This document shows positions 20,235 to 62,355 of a stretch of DNA of 64,000 nucleotides, piece after piece. Origin of the DNA: Maylandia zebra (Eukaryota; Chordata; Actinopteri; Cichliformes; Cichlidae); the NCBI RefSeq assembly GCF_041146795.1, contig NC_135179.1:8591547-8655546 (forward strand). Reading direction: 5' to 3'. The stretch's first letter is position 1; each line of letters begins with the position of its first letter. The notes below the pieces were generated by a model, which searched no databases, was not told where the DNA came from, and was given only the letters and a program-made list of their open reading frames with translations. The position numbers and the translations under genes are program-made.

Positions 20235-21881
20235 GGAACCAAAAACCTCAAAGATTTGCAGACTGGTCAAAAATCCTCAGGGTGTGTTTCCAAAACCGCC
20301 AAGTCATATTTGTTGGGTCTATCCTGGGTTCTTTCAGGTAGGTATGCCTGAAACAACCCTTACCTAGAAGGTGCTTGTCTCTAATCTTATTCTTCACACA
20401 TTTTGTAGCAATACCCTATGTTCCTGTCCTTACCTGACAGCTTCACTGTCATGATCAGCTCTCTTCATTACAACAATCTCTGCATCGCTACAAACAGTGT
20501 ACCGGTCCTTGTGTCAATCTGCCACTTATGAACAAAGGGAGAACACGATTATACCTTGTTGCTTGCAGTGTGCAGCACATGTAAAGCAGATATTTGGGGG
20601 ACAGTAAGTATAGTAGTAGTAGGCAGGGGCAGCATTTACATGAGTCCAGTTGATAAAGAGAACTGATTCTCAAAATCAAACCTAGTCACAGAGCTCAATA
20701 ACACTCCTGCATTTTCATTTAATGGCCCATGTTCTTACTTTGCAGACTGTGCAACAGAGAGGTGCTGCAGTCATCAAGGCCAGGAAACTTTCTAGTGCCA
20801 TGTCTGCAGCCAAGGCCATCTGTGACCACATGAGAGACATCTGGTCAGGCACCCATGAGGTAAATCCTACATCTGTTTGTTATATCGGTCATTTGGGAAT
20901 TTTTGCATGTTGCACTGTTCTGATAAGAAGTAATTATTCTGACGTTTAAAGATCCATTTTGCACTTTTTACCCCTCAGCTGTAAAAGCCTGCTGGGGTAT
21001 TGTCATTGGGCAGACAGTGGCATGGACATTCAAGTTTGTGAATGCAATAACTGGAATGGGGTGATGTAGGCTTTTCATATTGATACCATAGGTGCATCTA
21101 CTAAAAATCTCAGATGAGTTTAAAACTCAAGGTCAAAGGTCCTCACCGAAGATTTTCAAGTTTACACCATAGGTGCATCTGCTAGAACACTGAGGGGTAG
21201 CACTGGTGACCACCATTATTTTTGACATGTTAGGATGATGCCCCCTTTGCACCATTGATATTAATTTGCAACTATTTTGACAAACTGTAGGTTCCTAAAT
21301 CTAACAAGATCCTATACTCAAGATGCACTGTAGCAAATTAGATTATTTTTCATTTATTTATACTTCCTTCATCGTAGCAGAATGATTGAGTTTATAAACT
21401 TGGATTTTTTTCCTGTGTGAAAACAAATCAAAACACTAGAAAAAGATACAAGAGAACTCCAAGGACACCAAAATGCATCACTACAAACCACTGAGTATTC
21501 AGTCTGGTCACTGGCCAGATGTGTCTGCGGCAAGTAAATGCAGAAAGAATGTCCTGTGTTCTGGACACACTTTGCATTCATTTCACAGATGGTTACTAGT
21601 CTGCACAGACCTTTGCACATCTGTAGTACCTGTCTGTCGTTCGTTCGACCGAAATCTGCATTCTACTATACTTGTGAGAACCAGCAGTCACTTGTGAGGA
21701 CACACAACCCGGTCCTCACATATTTAAAGGCATGTTTGAGGCTCAAAATGTGGTTTTAGTGTCAGGGTAACAATTAGGTTATGGTTAGGTTTAGGATAAG
21801 GGTTAGGATTAGGCATTCATTTTTGATGGTTAGGGTAAGGGGCTAGGGAAAGCATTATGTCAATGAGGGTCCTCACTAAGG

Positions 21882-21916
<35 letters not shown>

Positions 21917-22775
21917 GGGGGGGGGGGGTTGTTTTTAAAAAAGCTCAAACTTGGACAAACAAGTAGTCGTTGTTTGTTTTTTGTCGTGGTCAGCTCAGGT
22001 TCACACCATAAACGAACTGCTCTGGAGTTCACTTGGAACCGTATCAAGACCACTTCCTCCAAAAGGTTGTGGTGCGGTTGTTTTGGTCCACACCTGAGTG
22101 CCAATACTGTGTTTTAACCAACACACATGAACCTCACCAGAGGGGTAAAACAAACCAGAGTTTGATTTAAATGGACTAAATGCTGCGGGTGTGAAAACGG
22201 CTTCAGATTTCTGACAGGTTACATATGGTTCTATTGTCAGTGATGCAAAGTATTTGGAAAGGCTGCATTTTATTTTAAATTCACTTTTAATGAGGTTTTT
22301 TCCTTTTTAAGGGTGAGTTTACCTCTATGGGTGTTTACTCAACTGGCAACTCCTATGGAGTCCCTGAAGACCTAATCTACTCATTCCCTGTCCAGATCCA
22401 GGTAAGCCTCGATCTCACTTTGTCTCCATTCTTCTAGCAGCTAGCATCATCTTTTCAGTGCAGCTTAAGACTAGCATTACCCTCCATTGTCTTTTTTTGG
22501 ATGTGGATTTTATATTGAATAGGGTTTTTGTTGTTTTGATTTTGTTTTGTTTGTTTCTTTTTAAATTAAAGTTTGCATTAAATAAAATTTTGGGGATTTC
22601 TAGAAACATTATAGATCAAAGAACAAAACTGAAGGTACTTCTTTTTTTTCAGAACAAGACCTGGAAAATCGTGGACAGTCTGGCAATCAATGATTTTTCC
22701 AAATCAAAGATGGATGCCACTGCAGCTGAACTGGTGGAGGAGAGGGACACAGCTGTGACTTTCCTTGGAGTATGA
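16342..22775 (+). CDS. mdh1: Cytosolic NAD-dependent malate dehydrogenase
   Basis: MDH1 interconverts malate and oxaloacetate with NAD(H) in the cytosol. It is the cytosolic arm of the malate-aspartate shuttle. Joined exons are 16342-16344, 16824-16922, 17301-17397, 18675-18850, 19126-19248, 19357-19533, 20746-20859, 22312-22401 and 22653-22775, giving 333 aa (human 334). All junctions are GT-AG. Visible functional residues are the nucleotide-binding loop TGAAGQIA (10-17), Asp42 for the adenine ribose, Arg92 and Arg98 in the mobile loop ([13 protein letters not shown]), Asn131 (GNPANTN), Asp159 and Arg162, catalytic His187 ([13 protein letters not shown]) and Ser242. The first coding exon carries only the ATG, as in mammals. 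There is no mitochondrial presequence. The stop TGA sits in the readthrough context TGA CTA G (see 22776-22832). The sequence cannot tell which teleost mdh1 paralogue this is. Confidence 0.97.
16824..16922 (+). CDS. mdh1: mdh1 coding exon 2
   Basis: Residues 2-34. The acceptor is gtcttgcag and the donor CAG|gtaaag. The exon carries the first Rossmann strand and glycine loop ([15 protein letters not shown]). Confidence 0.97.
17301..17397 (+). CDS. mdh1: mdh1 coding exon 3
   Basis: Residues 35-66 plus one base of 67. The acceptor is cttctggcag and the donor AAAG|gtagtc. It includes Asp42 (LLDITPM), which selects NAD over NADP, and the [11 protein letters not shown] helix. Confidence 0.96.
18675..18850 (+). 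CDS. mdh1: mdh1 coding exon 4
   Basis: Residues 67-125. The acceptor is ccttctacag and the donor AAG|gtaatt. It holds the active-site loop [13 protein letters not shown] with Arg92 and Arg98. Confidence 0.97.
19126..19248 (+). CDS. mdh1: mdh1 coding exon 5
   Basis: Residues 126-166. The acceptor is gtgtgttcag and the donor CAG|gtacag. It holds Asn131 (GNPANTNC), Asp159 and Arg162 (LTRLDHNRA). Confidence 0.97.
19357..19533 (+). CDS. mdh1: mdh1 coding exon 6
   Basis: Residues 167-225. The acceptor is atcctgtag and the donor ACT|gtgagt. It contains catalytic His187 in [13 protein letters not shown]. The following loop differs from the mammalian one. Confidence 0.97.
20157..20233. repeat. T-rich tract (TTTTG units then T35)
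   Basis: TTTTG repeats run into an uninterrupted T run of about 35 within mdh1 intron 6. On the other strand it could be an old poly(A) tail. I see no element body attached. Confidence 0.85.
20547..20637 (+). repeat. Dispersed repeat copy 1 (mdh1 intron 6)
   Basis: About 90 bp beginning GATTATACCTTGTTGCTTGC and ending GGCAGGGGCAGCATT. It recurs, with a 30-bp-longer interior, at 23828-23948. The two copies are about 3.3 kb apart in the same orientation. The family is not recognised. Confidence 0.75.
20746..20859 (+). CDS. mdh1: mdh1 coding exon 7
   Basis: Residues 226-263. The acceptor is ctttgcag and the donor GAG|gtaaat. It carries the conserved [19 protein letters not shown] helix with Ser242. 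Confidence 0.97.
21688..21930 (+). repeat. TTAGGG-like teleost repeat with GT and G runs
   Basis: The segment begins CACTTGTGAGGAC, passes through degenerate TTAGGG/TTAGGTT units, then has GAGGGTCCTCACTAAGG, a (GT)n run (21885-21913) and a run of about 14 G. Elements of this layout are scattered through teleost genomes. The G run and telomere-like units could form G-quadruplexes. It lies in mdh1 intron 7. Confidence 0.65.
22312..22401 (+). CDS. mdh1: mdh1 coding exon 8
   Basis: Residues 264-293. The acceptor is tcctttttaag (AAG type) and the donor CAG|gtaagc. It encodes [20 protein letters not shown] and the following YSFP strand. Confidence 0.96.
22653..22775 (+). CDS. mdh1: mdh1 coding exon 9 with stop
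   Basis: Residues 294-333 and TGA. The acceptor is cttttttttcag. It encodes [20 protein letters not shown] and the C-terminal helix ending FLGV. The next codons are CTA G, the readthrough-promoting context. Confidence 0.97.
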   Translation, partial: NKTWKIVDSLAINDFSKSKMDATAAELVEERDTAVTFLGV

Positions 22776-22832
22776 CTAGAGCCTGCACAGCAGCACTTAG
22801 ACAGCCTCAAAACTCCAGATGCACGCCTGTGA
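22776..22832 (+). other. mdh1: mdh1 stop-codon readthrough extension with PTS1
   Basis: After the mdh1 TGA (22773-22775) the same frame stays open for 18 codons starting CTA GAG and closes at TGA 22830-22832. The last three residues are Ala-Arg-Leu, a good match to the peroxisomal targeting consensus [SAC]-[KRH]-[LM]. TGA CTA is the established high-readthrough context in mammalian MDH1 and LDHB. Mammalian MDH1x also gains a short tail ending in a PTS1. Readthrough would give a 352-residue peroxisomal form (333 + 1 + 18). Confidence 0.8.
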
Positions 22833-23194
22833 TGAAGCACTCCACCAGCCCCTCCATTACTGTGTGCTTGTGTGTGAGCGAGTTGGTGCTTATGGGTGTA
22901 AAGTTGCATTTGTATGTCAAACGATGTGAATCTGATTGTTATTGTTATTCAAGATCACAAAAATGTGTCATACTTTTGACTACATATGACTGGGTAAGTT
23001 TAAGTCAAAAGCAGTTGTTGTACGTCATGATGCACAAGTCTCACTCACCATAAGTATACAGTACACTGAAACTCCACTACTAGTTAAAGCTCTCTCCATT
23101 GTTTTTTTTTTTCCCTTTATTGATTATTACATGGATCCTTTTTACAGCTAGTGAAGTCCTAAAACACTGGAATATTAACGCTGAGACAATTAAA

Positions 23195-23200
23195 AATAAA
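23195..23200 (+). terminator. mdh1: Likely mdh1 polyadenylation signal
   Basis: A canonical AATAAA lies about 420 bp past the mdh1 stop. It is followed by AT-rich and then GT-rich sequence (the GT/GC repeat at 23321). Confidence 0.5.
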
Positions 23201-23320
23201 TTAATTAATAGAAAAAACAATAAGTTGTCTGATTATTGATTTCCATACATGGATGCTGTCATTTTTTTCCAGGTTTTGGCAATACAAGCCTTGAGTTGGT
23301 AAACCTCAGCTACTAAGAGA

Positions 23321-23398
23321 GTGTGTGTGCGCGTGTGTGTGCGCGTGTGTGTGTGCGCGTGTGTGTGCGCGTGTGTGTGCGCGTGTGTGTGTGTGTGT
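23321..23398. repeat. (GT)n/(GC) compound microsatellite
   Basis: Alternating GTGTGTGT and GCGC blocks run over about 80 bp of pure purine-pyrimidine alternation, a strong Z-DNA candidate just downstream of mdh1. Confidence 0.95.
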
Positions 23399-23827
23399 CA
23401 CACACAGCCTTTTAAAGCACTCACAATAGGCTGTTTGAATCCCCTAGGTTACCAGATGGGCCTCAATGAGTCAATTCTGTTTAAGGATAATTTGATGCAA
23501 ATGCTCGATTAGTTTGTGATCTGTAGTTGTGTAGTATATTTAACATATTATGTATGTATATAAAGTAACTAAAATTGGGTCCTATTGCAACATTTAAATG
23601 GTGTACTAACATTAGTTATGCATGCATATTTTTATTATGTGCTATTTTGCATAGTGAGTAATTTGAGGTGTTTTTGAAAGCTCTGTTTGGACTTCAGTAG
23701 TTTTCTGATTTCCTATAGGCACAACCTGATTGTGATGGAGTCAGGACAGATGGGGTCCTGATAAAATATAAAGTTAACTTATTAAGACTTGATATGTGGC
23801 TTTATGCAACCATTATTCTATTACAGA

Positions 23828-23948
23828 GATTATACCTTGTTGCTTGCAGTGTGCAGCCCAGGTAAAGCAGGTACTTGGGGGGACAGTAAGTAAAGTAGTG
23901 ATTCACTTACAGTGAAATGACACAGTTTCACCAGGCAGGGGCAGCATT
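23828..23948 (+). repeat. Dispersed repeat copy 2 (3' of mdh1)
   Basis: This is the longer partner of 20547-20637. It shares GATTATACCTTGTTGCTTGC, AGTGTGCAG, GGACAGTAAG and GGCAGGGGCAGCATT, with about 30 extra bases before the last block. Confidence 0.75.
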
Positions 23949-24449
23949 CCCTGTTTTATTTTTTACTCAGTTACAGTATGAAGAGTTATGTAACATCTGC
24001 AATTAATAAATTCACAGCTGGTTCACTGAGGATAAGCGTTAAATGGGGCAAATCTACCAAAACAGTCACCACTCCCATATCAACAGTTTCATTTTGGAAA
24101 TCCCAGTTAAAGTACTCGTTTTAATCTTTACATTAAATTTACATGAAAAAAAAATCAGTCGCAGGTGTTTCATAGATGTCACACATGTCAATGTGAACAC
24201 GTTACTTCTTTTTCTTGATATCACTTATTTCAATATTTTGTATTTATTACACAGCGTGCTGCGAGGAAAAGCCTGTTCTAACGTTTGAGTCTAAGGTTTA
24301 CTTTTTAGCACCTGGCGGCTCTTTTTTTTGCTTCTCATCCGAAAATACTCTGCATACTCTTTCACGTGATTTAGTTTATTTTGAAAAGTCTCAACGGGAT
24401 ATTGAGCTTTATTGTGAAAGGTTTACGTGACGCGATGGTTTTACCGTCG

Positions 24450-24677
24450 TTGTTGCTAACGTCAACACATAAATACAGGCGCTTGTCCGTCCGTACTGTG
24501 GTTATATTAAATATAAGAGAACGAGAGAACTTTAATAAATTAATATAGCCACTACAGTGACCATCAAAACGATGAAAAAATATTGCCGTAAACAGTTTAT
24601 TTTGCGACACCACGAAATAAACGATAGCGCAAAATTAAACGATAGACGTTTTTATATCGTTATATCGAACAGCCCTA
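24450..24677 (-). mobile_element. DNA-transposon end, hAT-like
   Basis: The segment ends in CGAACAGCCCTAA (reverse complement TTAGGGCTGTTCG) preceded by ATATCGTT and ACGATA repeats. These ends are typical of a degenerate teleost repeat beginning TAGGGCTG. The other terminus was not found, so the left limit is approximate. Confidence 0.4.
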
Positions 24678-24699
24678 ATTTTGAGCTATCTTCAATCAG

Positions 24700-25970
24700 A
24701 CATTGCCAGAAACCAACATCGCACGTAGCAGAATCCTATTGGCTGTTAAAACCACGCACACAAAAACAACATTTGTCATTGGCTCCCATCCTCCCTCGGC
24801 GTTCCGATTCGTCGTTGCCTAGAATGGCACTGGAGTGTAAAATATCTTCAAAAACTATCCGATCACCTTTTTAACTTCTGCACCTTTTTTGTACGTCCTG
24901 TGCTTTTTTTTAACACCCATTCAGCGATGTCGAAGGGCAGCAGAAGCGGCTTGAATTAAGGTGTAAATAAAACACATACATATTTTTGTGTACCCCGCTG
25001 TCTCCTCTGCTGGATCTCTGTGGTCCTCCAGACCTGCAGGACCAGGCCGACCCCATCGACTTTTCTTCCGCCAGTATTCTACAGTAAGAAAATGGCTTCA
25101 AATGTGTGTGTATGACGTGTTTCCCTCTCTACATTAGCCATCGGTAGGACTCCACACGCGGCTGGTGTTGAGGCGCTATGTCCGGGTTTTCTTTTTGACA
25201 TTTTTCAGCTGAGAAAGGTCGTTCCTCTTCCTCCTCCAGTGTTACGTTCACGGCACCGTTGTTGATTATAGTTGTCTCCTTGCGTGTGGCTTGTTTGTGG
25301 AGGGCATAGCGTTCATCTCTGTCTGTACATCACTCAGTCACTAATTCATTTCCGCAGGCAGCAGGTCATACAGACAGCGTGACTGTACCTGTGTGCCCGG
25401 GTGTGTCTTTGCACATCTCGCCGGTTAATTATTGACGGCGTGTGTGTTAGTTGACTTTAAAAATCCCTGTGGCAGCCATAAGGTGATAAAAATGAAAGCA
25501 CTCGAGGGGGAGGGGGTGAGGCGCTGGGGGAAAGAAGTGTCCAGAGGTTGTGAGACACAGTAAGGATTTGTGACGTGGTTGCAGGGTTGGGGCAGGGGGA
25601 GAAATACGGGCGGTACGAGCAGTAAAAGAGCTGGGTACATCGGATCCAACTTCACGTTGAAGGGAGGACCACTTGGCTGGTGTCCAGAGAGATAAGTGTG
25701 GTCGGATGAATGTGTCCTTGTTTTACTCGCAGGCACAGCGTCTTATCCTTTAAAGCTTCAACGCTGGATCGATTTAAAAGGCTTGGGCACCAATGAAAGA
25801 ATGACCAGTCGGATGATTTAAGGATACCTCAAGGAAACTTTTAATATTATTATTATATATATTTTTAAATCCATTCACCGGATGTTTGCTCAATGACATC
25901 TTGTTTTTTCTGGGATACAAAACTTAAAGCGTGTCCACTATTATTTTAAACACTACTTGGCAGCTTAACC
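24700..25970 (+). promoter_or_regulatory. ugp2: ugp2 promoter and 5' UTR region
   Basis: CpG frequency rises here relative to the flanks (ctcggcgttccgattcgtcg and neighbours). The strand-specific donor TTCTACA|gtaaga near 25083, and an acceptor-like cttggcag just before the ATG (ending at 25962), allow a separate 5' non-coding exon. The exact start is not visible. Confidence 0.4.
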
Positions 25971-58601
<32,631 letters not shown>

Positions 58602-58969
58602 GGCCTTCTTCACCCTCATCGTGTGACGTAGTCCCCCGTAATCCCTGTCATGTGACCCATTTGACATGTTGACACGACATCAAGAGATTGTGAGAGGATA
58701 TGACTTTTTCCCCTGGAGGCTGAGTGTGATTGCATGTGCAGTGCTACCCTGCAGTCTCAGCATTAAGAAGCAGTTCGCCTGCTTTGATGGTTGGAAGCAG
58801 CTGGGATATACTGCCCTCTGCAGGCTGTTCATCACATAACCTTTAAAAGTATTACTAATGAACTAATCTTAGCGACCACTTTTAAACACTTTTATCCAGA
58901 TTAGGGAGAAAACAACTCACCCTTTGTTTTCTTTTCTTCTATATTGATTTTGACTTTTGTTGGCCAGAA

Positions 58970-58975
58970 AATAAA
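58970..58975 (+). terminator. ugp2: Likely ugp2 polyadenylation signal
   Basis: AATAAA lies about 370 bp past the stop codon, a normal 3' UTR length. Further AATAAA motifs at 61359-61364 and 62310-62315 could serve longer transcripts. Confidence 0.5.
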
Positions 58976-58989
58976 AAATAATATATTCT

Positions 58990-61690
58990 AAATAGGTAGG
59001 GATAATATACTGATATACTCACATATTATTAGGGACACTAGTGGGAGTACAGTTTGGAGAACAAATTAGATTTGGGGTTTTTTGCACTGCTAATGCAATC
59101 ACAAAGATGAAGTCATGGGCATTACGGGAAGGTTTTGACCTCTTATTTCAAGCACAAAGACGTCTCTGCTGGACTCGATACGGTTTCGCAATTTAGCCGC
59201 AGCAAAACACACAGAGTTGTGTAATGTAAACCCAGCACAGGGTCCTGATTTACCACTGAGTTCAACAATACAACAGAAAAGGATGTCTAGCAGTGCAAAA
59301 ATGACTTACTGGTACATCAGATTTCTTAGAAACCCAAGTGGAAATGCAGCGCTTAGCACTGGTTTGGAGAGGTGTCATTAGGAACCTCTGCTGGATTTTC
59401 AGGGCTAATGCAAATGTCATTTTATTAGGGAGGAAAAAATTCAGATATCAGGCGTGTCAGCAGTTTATTCCACAAACTTGCCCTCAGTCTGCCCTCAAAT
59501 GTAGCAGGTAACGGCGACAAAGTGGATACAAGCACCAAAAATAGAGAAGTCAGTTGAATTCTCAAGTATACAGCTTAAAAGCTTCTTCAGAACTTCTTTG
59601 CTTCGTTTCTAACTAAAATATTTTATAATTGAAATATTACAACACTGGTGTTTATGACAGTATACAAACACTGAGGGTACTTTTAAGGTTTTCTGATATT
59701 TTATGAGACAGAATAAGATTCTCTGCATTCATTTTCCAACAGAAATTGAACATTTGGTCTGATTTAGCGACTCTTATGCATCCAAATTACCAGCACCATT
59801 AAAAAAAAAAAGGTACTGTGGTTAATACAGCTGTGTCTGCCTATATTCATCCAATGAGAATGAATTTACACTTCATGTATTTTACAACAGTGAAAGCTCC
59901 TTTTACCCTCGGTGCACACCCTGTCAGTCCATCCTGCACCCCTGCGCTCCTGTTAGTAAATTATTCTGAATCAAATGTTTATAAATGAGACAAAAAAGAC
60001 TTCTAAAGTTGACTCTGCTCAGTGGACTCGGTGTAATTTGACACTAAGATCATTTAAAATCATCAAGTCTAGCTGACTTCATCTGGCAAGCCTCTTGAAA
60101 ATGAGCTTTTAAATGGATAATTGACTTTACCACAAAAGACTTTGGTACTTGTATCCACTTGTGAAAGGTGTCCCGGGAGTACTAATTTGTCGGCTGCACT
60201 ATGAGGATGGACCGACCTCTGTAGTACCATCGGCTCAGCTGTGACGCCGCAGAGAGCTCTGAGAGCATTGTTAATGGAGGCGAGGCTGCTCTGCTGCAGA
60301 AACTGAATGATATCATTTTTTTATGCCTCATGCTCAGTAAAAAAAAAAACCACAAACAAAAAAGCAACCGTATAAAGCTTTTTCATATCGGCACATTTTT
60401 TGACCAAAATGTTCTGAGATTGTCTGATGTTGTCGGATCAACTGATTAAAACGATCAATAACATCAATATAACCAGCTCTCCAGTTTATATAGTATTGAT
60501 GTAGCTGATACAGACTTCTCACTGACTTTTAACTGCATTACCATCCACAAGTCAGTGTTTTGCATGTGTCTAAAAACACTCAGAACCGTTGGAAACATGA
60601 GAATAAATGGCAAAGGCGACGGCTTGTTATGCATGTGGCTCAAGTGAAGCTTGGCTTTCATTAGTTTCAGGTTTCACTAGTGTCATATCACCGTACCCTC
60701 TCAGTTTATTGGCTTCAAAGGATGAAGACCCAAAGATAATACATTTTGAGCAGCGTTCTGATGGAAATGTGACTTTTATGTCCTTTGCTGCACTCTCCTG
60801 CTGATTTTTTTTTCACTACAAGCCGCATCTAAAATGCGCGAGTCGTCATTAGATCTGTTGTTGCCGTGAAGATTAAACAGAGCAGCTTTAAGCTGAATTA
60901 GTGGAGCCCACGAAGCCCGCAGCGACGTCTGTGCTGAGAAATAATTGGGTACTGCGATATGAGATTTTCTGGGACAGGATGTAATTTTAAAGTGAAGGCC
61001 TTTATTCGTCTCTGTGTGGAGTAGCTGACGAGAACATCACAGTGTTGTGTATTTTTTTTCCGGTTTGTTTTCACCTTCATGTCATGTGAAACCTCAGCGT
61101 TTCTCCGGTTTCTCTGCCCATCCCATCACTCAGCGTTATTCCTTCACCCAAAGACACGAGGTGCTGTGTTTTCTGCAGTGTTGGGGCACACACACACATA
61201 CACATATTCATTTACATATGTACATGTACACAAAGTTTCAGTGTGAGTATACTTGAGATGGGTCCGACCCGTGCGGACCGAGAGCCCGAAAGCAATAAGT
61301 GTTGATCTGTGACAGCGACGAGGTCTCAGCCCAGACCGCTTCTGCCTCTTCAGAGGTGAATAAAGTGCAATATGAAATACCGAACACGTGTACTGTGTCA
61401 TCTGTCCGTCAGTCAACTCTTGAGAGATGTCGGCAGAACATTTATTAATGTTTCTGGAAGGTTTGCAGAGAAATCCAGAACACTGATCCAGTTCCTTTAC
61501 TCATTCTAATCATTTGTATGACCACCTGGTGGCCTCTGAGTGTAAAAGCACCAGAAATCATGTGTATGGAGCAGTCAGGGTATGAATTAATAGTTCATAA
61601 ACTCGACTCATAAAACAAAGCAAAATGTGCAGAAGCAGATGCTTGACTTCGTCTAAAATCTCTGTATTTAAGAGATACCAACTGACCCTG
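58990..61690. other. ugp2 3' flank, no gene seen
   Basis: This is unique-looking AT-rich DNA with no exon supported by splice sites on either strand. It could be part of an extended ugp2 3' UTR using the AATAAA at 61359. Confidence 0.45.
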
Positions 61691-61694
61691 AACT

Positions 61695-62100
61695 AGGGTT
61701 GGACTGTCTTCTTCCGGTTATTTCCTTTACAGGTCGCCACAGCAAATCATCTGCCTTCATCTCACCCAATCCCAGCATCCTCTTCTGTCATATCAACTCT
61801 CTTCATGTAATCCTTCACTACATCCATGAACCTTTTCTGGGGTCTCCCTCTTTCTTCCTGCCTACCAGCTTCAGTATTCCTTTGTCCAACATATCCACGA
61901 ACCTCTCCACTGCACATGTCCCCGCTGTTCGACCTGAGCTGTCCCCCTGATGTACTTCTTTCTAATCCTGTCCATCCTGCTCACTCCCAGTGAAAATCTT
62001 AATATGTTCACTTGTCATCTCCAGCTGTGCCTTTTGTCTTTTTCATCTCCAAACCATACATCCTAGCAGATCTCATCAGCATCTTGTAAACCTCTGACAT
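61695..62100 (-). mobile_element. Antisense RTE-type LINE fragment
   Basis: The + strand phrases gtcgccacagcaaatcatct, gccttcatctcacccaatcc, catgaaccttttctggg, cacatgtcc and aatcctgtccatcctgctca are the complement of a teleost RTE-type LINE's 3' coding end (the region encoding R-x-W-F-G-H-V). Frames are broken. The fragment is decayed and 5'-truncated. Confidence 0.6.
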
Positions 62101-62309
62101 AATTTTTAGCAGTTAATTTGAAAGACTACCTAAATTTATCTATTTAAGAGTTGATTCAAAGTCAACAGAACAAAAATGAGACTTCTGTAGAATCAACAGG
62201 TAAATCTGATCGAGCCATTTCCTCTCACTTCTATTAACTTGTTGTGTAAACCGTAGTTTTTGTTTCAGTTAACTTACATTTTGTTTAATAGCTTTGCACT
62301 GACGATGCA

Positions 62310-62315
62310 AATAAA
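62310..62315 (+). terminator. + strand polyadenylation motif
   Basis: AATAAA occurs in gcaaataaaaccc, 40 bp from an opposing minus-strand motif. It could be a distal ugp2 signal. Confidence 0.25.
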
Positions 62316-62349
62316 ACCCAGCACACGGTGAAATGTGTCACTTTTACAC

Positions 62350-62355
62350 TTTATT
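62350..62355 (-). terminator. Minus-strand polyadenylation signal, end of a convergent gene
   Basis: TTTATT on + reads AATAAA on the minus strand (caataaagtgtaaaa). It would end a transcript coming from beyond 64000. In mammals the gene converging on UGP2 is VPS54. No VPS54 coding sequence is visible here, so the name is only a synteny guess. Confidence 0.3.
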
